DNA from: Pseudomonas svalbardensis
GTDB taxonomy: Bacteria; Pseudomonadota; Gammaproteobacteria; Pseudomonadales; Pseudomonadaceae
DNA length: 64,000 nucleotides
Assembly: GCF_030053115.1 (NCBI RefSeq)
Contig: NZ_CP125619.1
Span: 3,359,501 to 3,423,500 of the forward strand
Reading direction: 5' to 3'
Position 1 is the first letter of the stretch; the number at the start of each line of letters is the position of its first letter. Below are positions 28,660 through 37,467 of this stretch, in pieces. Under the pieces are notes generated by a model, which saw nothing but the letters and a program-made list of their open reading frames with translations, was not told where the DNA came from and ran no database searches. Both the position numbers and the translations under genes were made by a program.

Positions 28660-29682
28660 TTATGCAGGTTCGACCTGAAGGGCGACCCGTTCGCGGCATG
28701 GGCATTCGTCCATGTAGCGGTGTGCTTCGACAAACTCGGCAAACGGGAAGACCCGAGTCTTGAGCGGCAGCAGCACGCGGTCGGCGGTCATCTGGTTGAT
28801 GTCGCGCAAGGCGCGTTGCAGTGCGACCTGGTCCTGGATGATGCCCAGTTCAGGCTTGCCGGTGAAGTTGCCGATGCAGTGCACAAAGAACTGGATGTTC
28901 TTCTGGAACGCTGCGCAGGCCGGGAACGGCGTCTGGTTGCCGCCTTGCAGGCCATACAGCACCAGGCTGCCGCGAGGTGCAAGCACATCGCCAAGCAACG
29001 ACATCTGTGGACCGCCGAGACCGTCGAACACAACGTCCACGCCACGGTTGTCGGTGATCTTGTTGATCTGCATCAGCAGATCCTGCTCTTCGGTGACGAT
29101 GACTTTCTCGGCACCCAGGGACAGCAGATTCTCACGCTCTTCCGCTGTCTTGGTCGCGGCAATGACCCGGATACCCAGAGCCTTGCCCAGTTGTACAAAG
29201 GACGGACCGGCACAGTGACTGGCGTCGGTCACCAGGGCGAATTGCCCGGGTTTGACCCGTGCCAGATCGACATAAGCGAAGTAAGCGATCAGCAGCGGCG
29301 TGTAATGCACGCTGGCTTCGATCGGGCTGAGCACGTCCGGATAACGGGTGAGTGCCGAGCGCGGCAGAACGATCTGCTCGCCGTAGACCGGATAATCGTT
29401 GGGGCTTTCAGCCGGGAAGCTGGCGACCTTGTCACCTACAGCCAGGTCATCGACGCCCTCGCCAACCGCCGTCACGACGCCGGACATTTCATGGCCGAGG
29501 CCTGAAGGCAGACGAGCGTGGGACGAGGCCAGGTTCTGGCGCCAAAGAATGTCGTACCAGCTGATGCCAATCGCCTCGACGCGCACCTGCACTTCGCCCG
29601 GTGCAGGGAGAGCGGCCGCATGCTCTTCGCATTTGAGCACCTCGGCTGGACCAAACTTGTGAAAACGGATCGTGCGGGACAT
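28660..29682 (-). CDS. mexS: MexS, zinc-less MDR oxidoreductase (quinone reductase-like)
   Basis: Medium-chain dehydrogenase/reductase of 340 residues, cytoplasmic. It has a GroES-like N-terminus (GLGHEMSGVVTAVGEGV) and a Rossmann half (FDGLGGPQMSLLGDVLAPRG). In P. aeruginosa the equivalent gene PA2491 is mexS, divergent from mexT, and its loss switches on MexEF-OprN, presumably by letting an electrophilic metabolite accumulate. Length, divergent orientation and neighbours agree. The start is the ATG at 29682 (MSRTIRF) with GAGG 6 bases upstream, not the in-frame codon at 29697. Confidence 0.88.
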   Translation of the reverse strand: MSRTIRFHKFGPAEVLKCEEHAAALPAPGEVQVRVEAIGISWYDILWRQNLASSHARLPSGLGHEMSGVVTAVGEGVDDLAVGDKVASFPAESPNDYPVYGEQIVLPRSALTRYPDVLSPIEASVHYTPLLIAYFAYVDLARVKPGQFALVTDASHCAGPSFVQLGKALGIRVIAATKTAEERENLLSLGAEKVIVTEEQDLLMQINKITDNRGVDVVFDGLGGPQMSLLGDVLAPRGSLVLYGLQGGNQTPFPACAAFQKNIQFFVHCIGNFTGKPELGIIQDQVALQRALRDINQMTADRVLLPLKTRVFPFAEFVEAHRYMDECPCRERVALQVEPA

Positions 29683-29907
29683 CGCAAACCTCGTCAAAGA
29701 AACCTCTAATGCCCTGAACTCTATCTGGGCTTTCTACCCAAGACTATCAGTGGCTATTAATAGTCGACATGCCTGTCATTGATTCCGCAGCGCCGGCGAC
29801 ATCGTCAAATGCCGTGAAAACCGAAGCAGCCTTTTCAGGAAAACTGAATTACTCGGTGCAGAGTAGCAGCCTTTCCCCTTAATATTCACGCCGGCCATTG
29901 TTCTCAT

Positions 29908-29931
29908 ATGGCCGCTCTCGTCAAGCTTGAT
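29908..29931 (-). promoter_or_regulatory. Candidate MexT-binding (nod-type) box in the mexS-mexT gap
   Basis: Read on the minus strand, the site is ATCA-N5-GACGAG-N4-GCCAT. It matches 12 of 15 fixed positions of the MexT consensus as I remember it (ATCA-N5-GTCGAT-N4-ACYAT). It lies 20 bases before the mexT start and faces mexS, where MexT is known to bind in P. aeruginosa. Confidence 0.4.
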
Positions 29932-29950
29932 GACTCTGCCAGGACTCCAG

Positions 29951-30868
29951 ATGAATCGTAATGACCTGCGTCGTGTCGACCTGAACCTGTTGATCGTTTT
30001 CGAAACATTGATGCACGAACGCAGTGTGACCCGCGCTGCGGAGAAATTGTTCCTCGGGCAGCCGGCCATCAGTGCGGCGCTCTCGCGCCTGCGCGGGCTG
30101 TTCGATGATCCGTTGTTCGTGCGTACCGGCCGCAGCATGGAACCGTCCGCCCGGGCGGTGGAAATCTTCGCCCTGCTCTCGCCTGCACTGGATTCGATTT
30201 CCACCGCGGTAAGTCGTGCGGCGGAATTCGACCCGGCGACCAGCACCGCGGTGTTTCGCATCGGTCTGTCGGACGATGTCGAGTTCGCCCTGCTGCCGAT
30301 GCTGCTCAAGCGCCTGCGCGCCGAATCACCGGGGATCGTGCTGGTGGTGCGCCGGGCCAACTACATCCTGATGCCGAGCCTGCTGGCCTCGGGCGAAATT
30401 TCTATCGGCGTCAGCTACACCGCCGACCTGCCGGCCAACGCCAAGCGCAAAATACTGCGTCGCAGCATGCCTAAGCTGTTGCGGGCCGACACGGTGCCGG
30501 GGCCGTTGAGCCTGGATGATTTCTGCGCACGGCCTCATGCACTGGTGTCGTTCGCCGGTGACCTGAGCGGCTTTATAGATGAAGAGCTGGAAAAGCTCGG
30601 ACGCAAACGACATGTGGTGCTCGCAGTGCCACAGTTCAACGGACTCAGCACACTCATCAGCGGGACCGATATTGTCGCAACAGTGCCGGATTACACGGCT
30701 GAAGCGTTGACGGCGGCCGGCGGTGTGCGGGCTGAAGATCCACCGTTGCCGGTGCGCAGTTTTGAATTGCACATGGCCTGGCGTGGGTCGCAGGATAATG
30801 ATCCGGGCGAGCGTTGGTTGCGCTCAAGGATTCAGATGTTTTTCGGGGATCCTGATAGCCTCGCTTGA
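29951..30868 (+). CDS. mexT: MexT, LysR-family activator of mexEF-oprN
   Basis: LysR-type regulator of 305 residues. The N-terminal helix-turn-helix (MNRNDLRRVDLNLLIVFETL, SVTRAAEKLFLGQPAISAAL) opens like P. aeruginosa MexT, and the effector domain follows from residue 95. The ATG at 29951 has AGGAC 7 bases upstream; an earlier in-frame ATG at 29927 would extend into the candidate MexT box. It is divergent from mexS and upstream of mexE in the same direction, the same order as in P. aeruginosa. The frame is intact, with no sign of the inactivating insertions seen in some P. aeruginosa strains. Confidence 0.88.
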   Translation: MNRNDLRRVDLNLLIVFETLMHERSVTRAAEKLFLGQPAISAALSRLRGLFDDPLFVRTGRSMEPSARAVEIFALLSPALDSISTAVSRAAEFDPATSTAVFRIGLSDDVEFALLPMLLKRLRAESPGIVLVVRRANYILMPSLLASGEISIGVSYTADLPANAKRKILRRSMPKLLRADTVPGPLSLDDFCARPHALVSFAGDLSGFIDEELEKLGRKRHVVLAVPQFNGLSTLISGTDIVATVPDYTAEALTAAGGVRAEDPPLPVRSFELHMAWRGSQDNDPGERWLRSRIQMFFGDPDSLA

Positions 30869-30900
30869 CCCTGATTGTTGTATCGGTACTGATGGCCTCT

Positions 30901-30971
30901 TCGCGAGCAGGCTCGCTCCCACATTGGTTTGCGGTGTTCACAAATCCCTGTGGGAGCGAGCCTGCTCGCGA
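30901..30971. repeat. Inverted REP doublet, family B, between mexT and mexE
   Basis: Two 23-base copies in opposite orientation (30901-30923 and 30949-30971) are perfect reverse complements of each other. They begin TCGCGAGCAGG and end CTCCCACA. The same family recurs three times in the mtl operon. Confidence 0.92.
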
Positions 30972-31027
30972 AGGCCGCAACCCGGTCTCAAGCTGAACCT
31001 TTGCATTCCCCGCAACACTGAATTGTC

Positions 31028-31051
31028 ATCAATCCAATTGATAGCCGCCTA
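31028..31051 (+). promoter_or_regulatory. Weak MexT-box-like sequence upstream of mexE
   Basis: ATCA-N5-ATTGAT-N4-GCCTA matches 10 of 15 fixed positions of the remembered MexT consensus and lies about 140 bases upstream of the mexE start. The spacing of the half-sites is right, but the 3' end is poor. Confidence 0.25.
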
Positions 31052-31188
31052 ACGAAAGGTGCACGCTAGAGAGCTTGGCTGGCGCTTATATCATTCCGAA
31101 TGATAGTTACCTTTGTCTCATTCGATTCGTGCGATACAACCTCGCCGAGCATCATCCGTCCATTCTCAATACATTGGCGGATGCATCC

Positions 31189-32442
31189 ATGGAACAATCA
31201 CTCAAACATTTGCGCTTCCCGTTGGCCTTGTTGGCCGTACTGGTGATGAGCGCCTGCGGCAAGACTCCGGACACGGCCGCCACTATGCCCGCAGCCAAGG
31301 TCAGCGTGGCCAAGGTGCTGGAACAACCGGTTAACGAGTGGGACGAATTCACCGGCCGCCTCGAAGCGCCGGAAACCGTAGAAATTCGTCCACGGGTCTC
31401 TGGCCAGATCGATGAAGTGGCCTTCACTGAAGGCGCTTTGGTCAAGAAAGGCGACCTGTTGTTTCAGATCGACCCGCGTCCATTCCAGGCCGAGGTTCGC
31501 CGCCTCGAAGCCCTGGTTGCCCAGTCCCGCGCCAACGCCACCCGCAGCGAAAACGAATCCCAACGCGGTGAGCGTCTGCGCACCAGCAACGCGATCTCCG
31601 CCGAGCTGGCTGACTCGCGCACCAGTGCGGCTCAAGAAGCCCGCGCCGCCGTCGGAGCCCTCCAGGCACAACTGGATCTGGCCAAACTGAACCTGAGCTT
31701 CACCCGTGTCACCGCGCCGATCAGTGGTCGCGTCAGCCGCGCGGAAATCACCGCCGGCAACCTGGTGACCGCCGATACCACCGCGCTGACCAGTGTGGTG
31801 TCCACGGACAAGGTCTACGCCTACTTCGACGCTGACGAGCGTGTGTTCCTCAAATACACCCAGCTCGCTCGCCAGGGCAAACGCGGTGCTACCACGCCGG
31901 TGTACCTCGGCCTCTCCAACGAAGACGGCAACCCACATCAGGGAGTGATGAACTTCGTCGACAACCAGGTCAACCCGAAAACCGGCACCATCCGCGGTCG
32001 CGCCGTGTTCGACAACAGCGACGGCGCCTACACCCCAGGCCTGTACGCACGTTTGAAACTGGTCGGCAGCGGCACCTATTCCGCCGTGCTGATCAACGAC
32101 GAAGCGGTCGGTACCGATCTGGGTAAAAAGTTCGTGCTGGTGATGGATGCCGACAACAAAACGGTTTACCGCTCGGTCGAGCTCGGTCCGAAGATCGAAG
32201 GTTTGCGCATCGTGCGCAGCGGCCTGAACAAGGACGACACCGTCATCGTCAAGGGCCTGCAACGGGTTCGCCCTGGTTCGCCGGTCACGCCAGAAGTGAT
32301 CCCGATGGCCAGTGAACAAACCCTCGCGGCACTCGCACAACAACGACAAGCGCTGGAAGCCAGCAACCTGCCCCAAGTCGCACCTGCCAAGGTCGCGCCG
32401 GGTTCGGTTGTGAAACTGGCTGCCGCGACACCACGCGGTTAA
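31189..32442 (+). CDS. mexE: RND efflux periplasmic adaptor MexE
   Basis: Membrane fusion protein of 417 residues that links the RND pump to the outer membrane channel. A lipoprotein signal ends at Cys23 (VLVMSAC). The lipoyl half-motifs (VEIRPRVSGQIDEVAF, RVTAPISGRVSRAEI) flank an alpha-hairpin at residues 95-165, and the beta-barrel domain follows. The ATG at 31189 gives the MexE family length; an in-frame extension back to 31075 lacks support. The start of mexF lies 12 bases after its stop. Confidence 0.93.
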   Translation: MEQSLKHLRFPLALLAVLVMSACGKTPDTAATMPAAKVSVAKVLEQPVNEWDEFTGRLEAPETVEIRPRVSGQIDEVAFTEGALVKKGDLLFQIDPRPFQAEVRRLEALVAQSRANATRSENESQRGERLRTSNAISAELADSRTSAAQEARAAVGALQAQLDLAKLNLSFTRVTAPISGRVSRAEITAGNLVTADTTALTSVVSTDKVYAYFDADERVFLKYTQLARQGKRGATTPVYLGLSNEDGNPHQGVMNFVDNQVNPKTGTIRGRAVFDNSDGAYTPGLYARLKLVGSGTYSAVLINDEAVGTDLGKKFVLVMDADNKTVYRSVELGPKIEGLRIVRSGLNKDDTVIVKGLQRVRPGSPVTPEVIPMASEQTLAALAQQRQALEASNLPQVAPAKVAPGSVVKLAAATPRG

Positions 32443-32454
32443 GGGATCACTACG

Positions 32455-35400
32455 ATGAATTTTTCCCAATTCTTCATTTCACGGCCGATCTTTGCAGCGG
32501 TACTTTCGCTGCTGATCCTGATCGCCGGCGCCATCTCGCTATTCCAGTTGCCGATCAGCGAATACCCGGAAGTGGTTCCGCCGACCGTTGTGGTTCGTGC
32601 GAACTTCCCGGGTGCCAACCCTAAAGTTATCGGTGAAACCGTGGCAGCTCCGTTGGAGCAAGCCATCACCGGCGTCGAGAACATGCTGTACATGTCCTCG
32701 CAGTCCACCGCTGACGGCAAGATCACCCTGACCATCACCTTTGCGCTGGGCACTGACCTAGATAACGCACAGGTACAAGTGCAGAACCGCGTGACCCGGA
32801 CCGAGCCAAAACTTCCCGAGGAAGTGACCCGCATCGGTATCACCGTGGACAAGGCATCGCCTGACCTGACCATGGTTGTGCACTTGACCTCGCCGGACAA
32901 ACGCTACGACATGCTCTACCTGTCCAACTACGCCTTGCTCAACATCAAGGATGAGCTGGCGCGTCTGGGTGGTGTAGGTGATGTGCAGCTGTTCGGTATG
33001 GGCGATTACTCGCTGCGGGTCTGGCTCGATCCGAACAAGACCGCTTCGCGTAACCTGACCGCCACCGACGTCGTGACCGCAATCCGTGAACAGAACCGTC
33101 AAGTGGCTGCCGGTGCGTTGGGTGCACCTCCTGCACCGAATGCCACTGCGTTCCAGCTGTCGGTCAACACGCAAGGTCGTCTGGTTTCTGAAGAAGAGTT
33201 CGAGAACATCATCATTCGCTCCGGCGAAAACGGTGAAATCACTCGCCTGAAAGACATCGCTCGCATTGAGTTGGGTTCCAGCCAATACGCTTTGCGTTCG
33301 CTGCTGAACAACCAACCGGCAGTGGCGATCCCTATCTTCCAGCGCCCTGGTTCCAACGCGATCGAAATCTCCAACGAAGTGCGCGACAAGATGGCGGAGC
33401 TGAAAAAGAGCTTCCCGGAAGGCATGGACTTCAGCATCGTCTATGACCCGACGATCTTCGTGCGCGGCTCCATCGAGGCGGTGGTTCACACCCTCTTCGA
33501 AGCGCTGATCCTCGTTGTTCTAGTGGTGATCCTGTTCCTGCAAACCTGGCGCGCCTCGATCATTCCGTTGGTGGCGGTGCCGGTTTCGCTGATCGGTACG
33601 TTTGCAGTGATGCACCTGTTCGGTTTCTCGCTGAACGCCCTGTCACTCTTCGGATTGGTACTGGCCATCGGTATCGTGGTGGACGACGCCATCGTGGTGG
33701 TGGAGAACGTCGAGCGAAACATCGGACTGGGACTAACGCCGGTCGAAGCAACCAAACGGGCCATGCGTGAAGTGACCGGTCCGATCATCGCGACGGCACT
33801 GGTGCTGTGTGCGGTGTTTATCCCGGCGGCCTTCATCTCCGGGTTGACCGGGCAGTTCTATAAACAGTTCGCCCTGACCATTGCGATCTCGACTGTGATC
33901 TCGGCGTTCAACTCGCTGACCCTGTCGCCTGCACTGGCTGCAGTTTTGCTCAAGAGCCACGACGCGCCGAAGGACGGTTTCTCCAAGGTCCTCGACAAGA
34001 TCTTCGGTGGCTGGCTGTTCCGTCCGTTCAACCGCTTCTTCGACAAGGCCAGCCACGGTTATGTCGGCACCGTGGGCCGGGTTATCCGTAGTAGCGGCAT
34101 CGCCTTGCTGTTGTACGCAGGCCTGATGGTGCTGACCTTCTTCGGTTTCTCCAGCACTCCGACCGGTTTCGTACCCGGCCAGGACAAGCAATACCTGGTG
34201 GCCTTCGCGCAACTGCCGGACGCCTCGAGCCTGGACCGCACCGAAGACGTGATCAAACGCATGTCCGACCTCGCCCTGAAACAGCCTGGCGTGGAAAGTG
34301 CCGTGGCCTTCCCGGGCCTGTCGATCAACGGTTTCACCAACAGCCCTAACGCCGGCATCGTGTTCGTGACCCTGAAACCGTTCGATGAGCGTAAAGATCC
34401 GAGCATGTCCGCCGGTGCGATTGCCGGTGCGCTGAACGGCCAGTTCGCCGGGATTCAAGAAGCCTACATGGCGATCTTCCCGCCGCCGCCCGTACAAGGC
34501 CTGGGCACCATCGGTGGTTTCCGCCTGCAGATCGAAGACCGGGGCAACCTGGGTTATGACGAGCTGTACAAAGAAACGATGAACATCATCAACAAAAGCC
34601 ACAACGTGCCGGAACTGGCCGCCCTGTTCACCAGCTACACCGTGAACGTGCCACAGGTCGATGCGGCTATCGACCGCGAAAAAGCCAAGACCCACGGCGT
34701 GGCCGTCAGCGACATCTTCGACACCCTGCAGATCTATCTGGGTTCGCTGTATGCCAACGACTTCAACCGCTTTGGTCGTACTTATCAGGTCAACGTTCAG
34801 GCTGAACAGCAGTTCCGTCTCGAACCAGACCAGATCGGTCAGCTGAAAGTGCGTAACAACAAAGGCGAGATGATCCCGCTGGCGACCTTCATCAAGGTCA
34901 GCGACACCTCGGGCCCGGACCGCGTGATGCACTACAACGGCTTCATCACCGCTGAAATCAACGGTGCGGCAGCCCCCGGCTACAGCTCCGGCCAGGCCGA
35001 AAAAGCCATCGAGAAACTGCTCAAGGAAGAACTTCCGAACGGCATGACCTACGAATGGACCGACCTGACCTACCAGCAGATTCTGTCCGGTAACACCGCG
35101 CTGTTCGTGTTCCCGCTCTGCGTACTGCTGGCGTTCCTGGTACTCGCGGCTCAATACGAAAGCTGGAGCCTGCCACTGGCGGTGATCCTGATCGTACCGA
35201 TGACCCTGCTGTCGGCCATCACCGGTGTGATTGCTTCGGGAGGCGACAACAACATCTTCACCCAGATCGGCTTGATCGTACTGGTGGGACTTGCCTGTAA
35301 GAACGCGATTCTGATCGTCGAGTTTGCCAAGGACAAACAGGAGGACGAAGGCCTCAGCCCGCTCGCCGCGGTACTGGAAGCCTGCCGTCTGCGTCTGCGG

Positions 35401-35637
35401 CCGATCCTGATGACTTCCTTCGCGTTCATCATGGGTGTTGTGCCTCTGGTCTTCTCCAGCGGTGCCGGTGCCGAAATGCGTCACGCCATGGGTGTGGCGG
35501 TGTTCTCCGGGATGCTCGGGGTGACCTTCTTCGGTCTGTTGCTGACACCAGTGTTCTACGTATTGATTCGTAACTTTGTGGAGCGCGGTGAAAAGCGCAA
35601 AGCCGCCAAGGCCCTGAAACTGGAGGCGCAACAATGA
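32455..35637 (+). CDS. mexF: RND multidrug efflux pump MexF
   Basis: Inner membrane HAE1-type proton antiporter of 1060 residues with twelve membrane segments and two large periplasmic loops. The N-terminus NFSQFFISRPIFAAVLSLL is typical. The paired aspartates of the proton relay are in GIVVDDAIVVVENVER. In P. aeruginosa MexEF-OprN exports fluoroquinolones, chloramphenicol, trimethoprim and quinolone-signal precursors. It overlaps the outer membrane gene by four bases (ATGA), so the operon is tightly coupled. Confidence 0.96.
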   Translation: MNFSQFFISRPIFAAVLSLLILIAGAISLFQLPISEYPEVVPPTVVVRANFPGANPKVIGETVAAPLEQAITGVENMLYMSSQSTADGKITLTITFALGTDLDNAQVQVQNRVTRTEPKLPEEVTRIGITVDKASPDLTMVVHLTSPDKRYDMLYLSNYALLNIKDELARLGGVGDVQLFGMGDYSLRVWLDPNKTASRNLTATDVVTAIREQNRQVAAGALGAPPAPNATAFQLSVNTQGRLVSEEEFENIIIRSGENGEITRLKDIARIELGSSQYALRSLLNNQPAVAIPIFQRPGSNAIEISNEVRDKMAELKKSFPEGMDFSIVYDPTIFVRGSIEAVVHTLFEALILVVLVVILFLQTWRASIIPLVAVPVSLIGTFAVMHLFGFSLNALSLFGLVLAIGIVVDDAIVVVENVERNIGLGLTPVEATKRAMREVTGPIIATALVLCAVFIPAAFISGLTGQFYKQFALTIAISTVISAFNSLTLSPALAAVLLKSHDAPKDGFSKVLDKIFGGWLFRPFNRFFDKASHGYVGTVGRVIRSSGIALLLYAGLMVLTFFGFSSTPTGFVPGQDKQYLVAFAQLPDASSLDRTEDVIKRMSDLALKQPGVESAVAFPGLSINGFTNSPNAGIVFVTLKPFDERKDPSMSAGAIAGALNGQFAGIQEAYMAIFPPPPVQGLGTIGGFRLQIEDRGNLGYDELYKETMNIINKSHNVPELAALFTSYTVNVPQVDAAIDREKAKTHGVAVSDIFDTLQIYLGSLYANDFNRFGRTYQVNVQAEQQFRLEPDQIGQLKVRNNKGEMIPLATFIKVSDTSGPDRVMHYNGFITAEINGAAAPGYSSGQAEKAIEKLLKEELPNGMTYEWTDLTYQQILSGNTALFVFPLCVLLAFLVLAAQYESWSLPLAVILIVPMTLLSAITGVIASGGDNNIFTQIGLIVLVGLACKNAILIVEFAKDKQEDEGLSPLAAVLEACRLRLRPILMTSFAFIMGVVPLVFSSGAGAEMRHAMGVAVFSGMLGVTFFGLLLTPVFYVLIRNFVERGEKRKAAKALKLEAQQ

Positions 35638-37055
35638 GCCTGAAAGCCTTCCTGCCGAGCCTTCTGGTACTTGCCCTGAGTGCCTGTTCCGTCGGCCCGG
35701 ACTACAAGACCCCAGCCACTGAACCGGCCAACATCACTAGTGCCACCGATGGCAGCGCCGGTCAGAGGAACTTCGACCGCTCGCGTTTCGAAGGCATCTG
35801 GTGGCAGCAGTTCGAAGACCCGACCCTCAACCAGTTGGTGACTCAATCGCTGCAAGGCAACCGTGATTTGCGCGTGGCCTTTGCCCGCTGGAAAGCGGCG
35901 CGAGCGATTCGCGATGACGTCAGCAATGACGCCATGCCGACCATCACCAGCCGTGCCAGCAGTGATCTGGGCAAGGGTCAGATTCCGGGCCAGACCACTA
36001 AGCGGGTCAATAGCGAACGCTACGACCTGGGCCTGGACATGGCGTGGGAGATCGACCTGTTTGGCCGTATCCAGCGCAACCTGGAATCTGCCGACGCCGA
36101 ACAGCAGGCGCTCGAAGCCGATCTGTACCAACTGCAAGTCTCGATGATTGCCGAACTAGTGGACGCCTACGGTCAACTGCGCGGTGCGCAGCTGCGGGAA
36201 AAGATCGCCCTGGCCAACCTGAACAACCAGCAGGAATCGAGCAAGATCACCGTCAGCCTGCGTGATGCCGGCGTCGGCGATCAGCTCGATGTGGTCCGCG
36301 CCGATGCACGCCTGGCGTCCGTCGAAGCCAGCGTGCCGCAATTGCAGGCTGAACAGGTTCGGCAGAAAAACCGCATCGCTACCCTGTTGGGTGAACGGCC
36401 GGACAAGCTGACCGTCGACTTGAGTCCAAAAGACTTGCCGGCGATTGCCAAGGCCCTCCCGATCGGTGATCCGGGTGAACTGCTGCAACGTCGCCCGGAC
36501 ATTCTCAGCGCCGAGCGCAAACTGGCCTCTGCCACCGCCCGTATCGGCGTGGCCAAGGCTGATTTGTTCCCACGGGTCAGCCTCAGCGGTTTCCTCGGTT
36601 TCACCGCCGGGCGCGGTTCGCAGATTGGTTCCTCGGCGGCCAACGCCTGGGCACTGGGCCCAAGCATTACCTGGGCTGCGTTTGACCTTGGCAGCGTGCG
36701 CGCCCGTTTACGTGGTGCCGATGCTGATGCCGAAGGCGCCCTGGCGACCTACGAGCAGCAAGTCCTGTTGGCGTTGGAAGAATCGGAAAACGCCTTTAGC
36801 GACTACGGCAAACGTCAACAACGCTTGATCTCGCTGATCCGTCAGAGCGAATCCAGCCGCGCCGCGGCTGACCTGGCCGAAATTCGCTACCGCGAAGGCA
36901 CGGCGGACTTCCTCGTCCTGCTCGACGCTCAACGTGAGCGGCTGGCGGCTGAAGACACCCAGGCTCAGGCCGAAGTCGATCTGTATCGCGGCATTGTCGC
37001 GATTTACAAAGCCCTGGGCGGTGGCTGGCAACCAGAGACGGTCGCCAGCAAGTAA
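35634..37055 (+). CDS. oprN: Outer membrane efflux lipoprotein OprN
   Basis: TolC/NodT-type outer membrane factor of 473 residues. The lipobox LALSAC places the lipidated Cys18, followed by SVGPDYKTPA, a signature of the family. Two homologous outer membrane efflux repeats span residues 60-250 and 270-460, with LLQRRPDILSAERKLASATA in the second. It is the last gene of mexEF-oprN; a strong terminator lies 47 bases after its stop codon. Confidence 0.94.
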   Translation: MSLKAFLPSLLVLALSACSVGPDYKTPATEPANITSATDGSAGQRNFDRSRFEGIWWQQFEDPTLNQLVTQSLQGNRDLRVAFARWKAARAIRDDVSNDAMPTITSRASSDLGKGQIPGQTTKRVNSERYDLGLDMAWEIDLFGRIQRNLESADAEQQALEADLYQLQVSMIAELVDAYGQLRGAQLREKIALANLNNQQESSKITVSLRDAGVGDQLDVVRADARLASVEASVPQLQAEQVRQKNRIATLLGERPDKLTVDLSPKDLPAIAKALPIGDPGELLQRRPDILSAERKLASATARIGVAKADLFPRVSLSGFLGFTAGRGSQIGSSAANAWALGPSITWAAFDLGSVRARLRGADADAEGALATYEQQVLLALEESENAFSDYGKRQQRLISLIRQSESSRAAADLAEIRYREGTADFLVLLDAQRERLAAEDTQAQAEVDLYRGIVAIYKALGGGWQPETVASK

Positions 37056-37467
37056 TGTTTTAACGAGCTCCTTTGGTTGGCCGCAACCAACCAATTCCTT
37101 TGCCCTGCGCCTCATTCGGTCGCGGGGCTTTTTTTTGCCGATCCCGAATTCAACGCATATCCCTGTGGGAGATTCTATGTTGCAGGGCGAACAACGCCAC
37201 TCCGGGTCCGGGGTTGAATATCGCGTTGAAGTACTGAAGCAGCGGTTGCATGGGAGCGCTCATCGAGTCATCTCCAGCAAGCGTAGTCACTGCCAAGGCG
37301 CCTCGAAGGGTTTCAATGTCGACGCAACCTGTAGGCAAAATCATTGAAAAGCCAGACTGCCTTGAATCGACTGACCCACGTATTCAACTGAGTCTGTGTT
37401 TGACTCACAGCCTTGCCTGACCGAAGCTGGCACCTTTGCAACAGCTTGCCAGCTCCCGGATTCCTGC
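37056..37467. other. Intergenic region after oprN
   Basis: About 412 bases. It holds a small hairpin TTGGTTG-GCCG-CAACCAA near 37072-37090, the oprN terminator (37102-37136) and a fragment of sequence resembling a decayed REP (CCTGTGGGAG at 37161-37170). No gene is convincing in the rest. Confidence 0.6.
37102..37136 (+). terminator. Rho-independent terminator of mexEF-oprN
   Basis: GCCCTGCG (37102-37109) pairs with CGCGGGGC (37121-37128) with one mismatch-tolerant position, followed by eight T residues. Confidence 0.9.

Larger units (their letters stand above)
30869..31188. other. mexT-mexE intergenic region
   Basis: About 320 bases. It holds a REP doublet (30901-30971), a weak MexT-box-like sequence (31028-31051) and the mexE leader. 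No further gene is evident. Confidence 0.7.

Noticed and set aside
29951..30868. MexT gene as a pseudogene, as in several laboratory P. aeruginosa strains
   Set aside because: The reading frame is continuous over 305 codons with intact helix-turn-helix and effector domains.
30901..30971. Short repeats resembling CRISPR repeats
   Set aside because: Only two copies, inverted relative to each other, with no spacer array and no cas genes; they are REP elements.
33733..35634. 633-codon open frame antisense to mexF
   Set aside because: It is a shadow of a highly conserved RND gene, with no recognisable motif.
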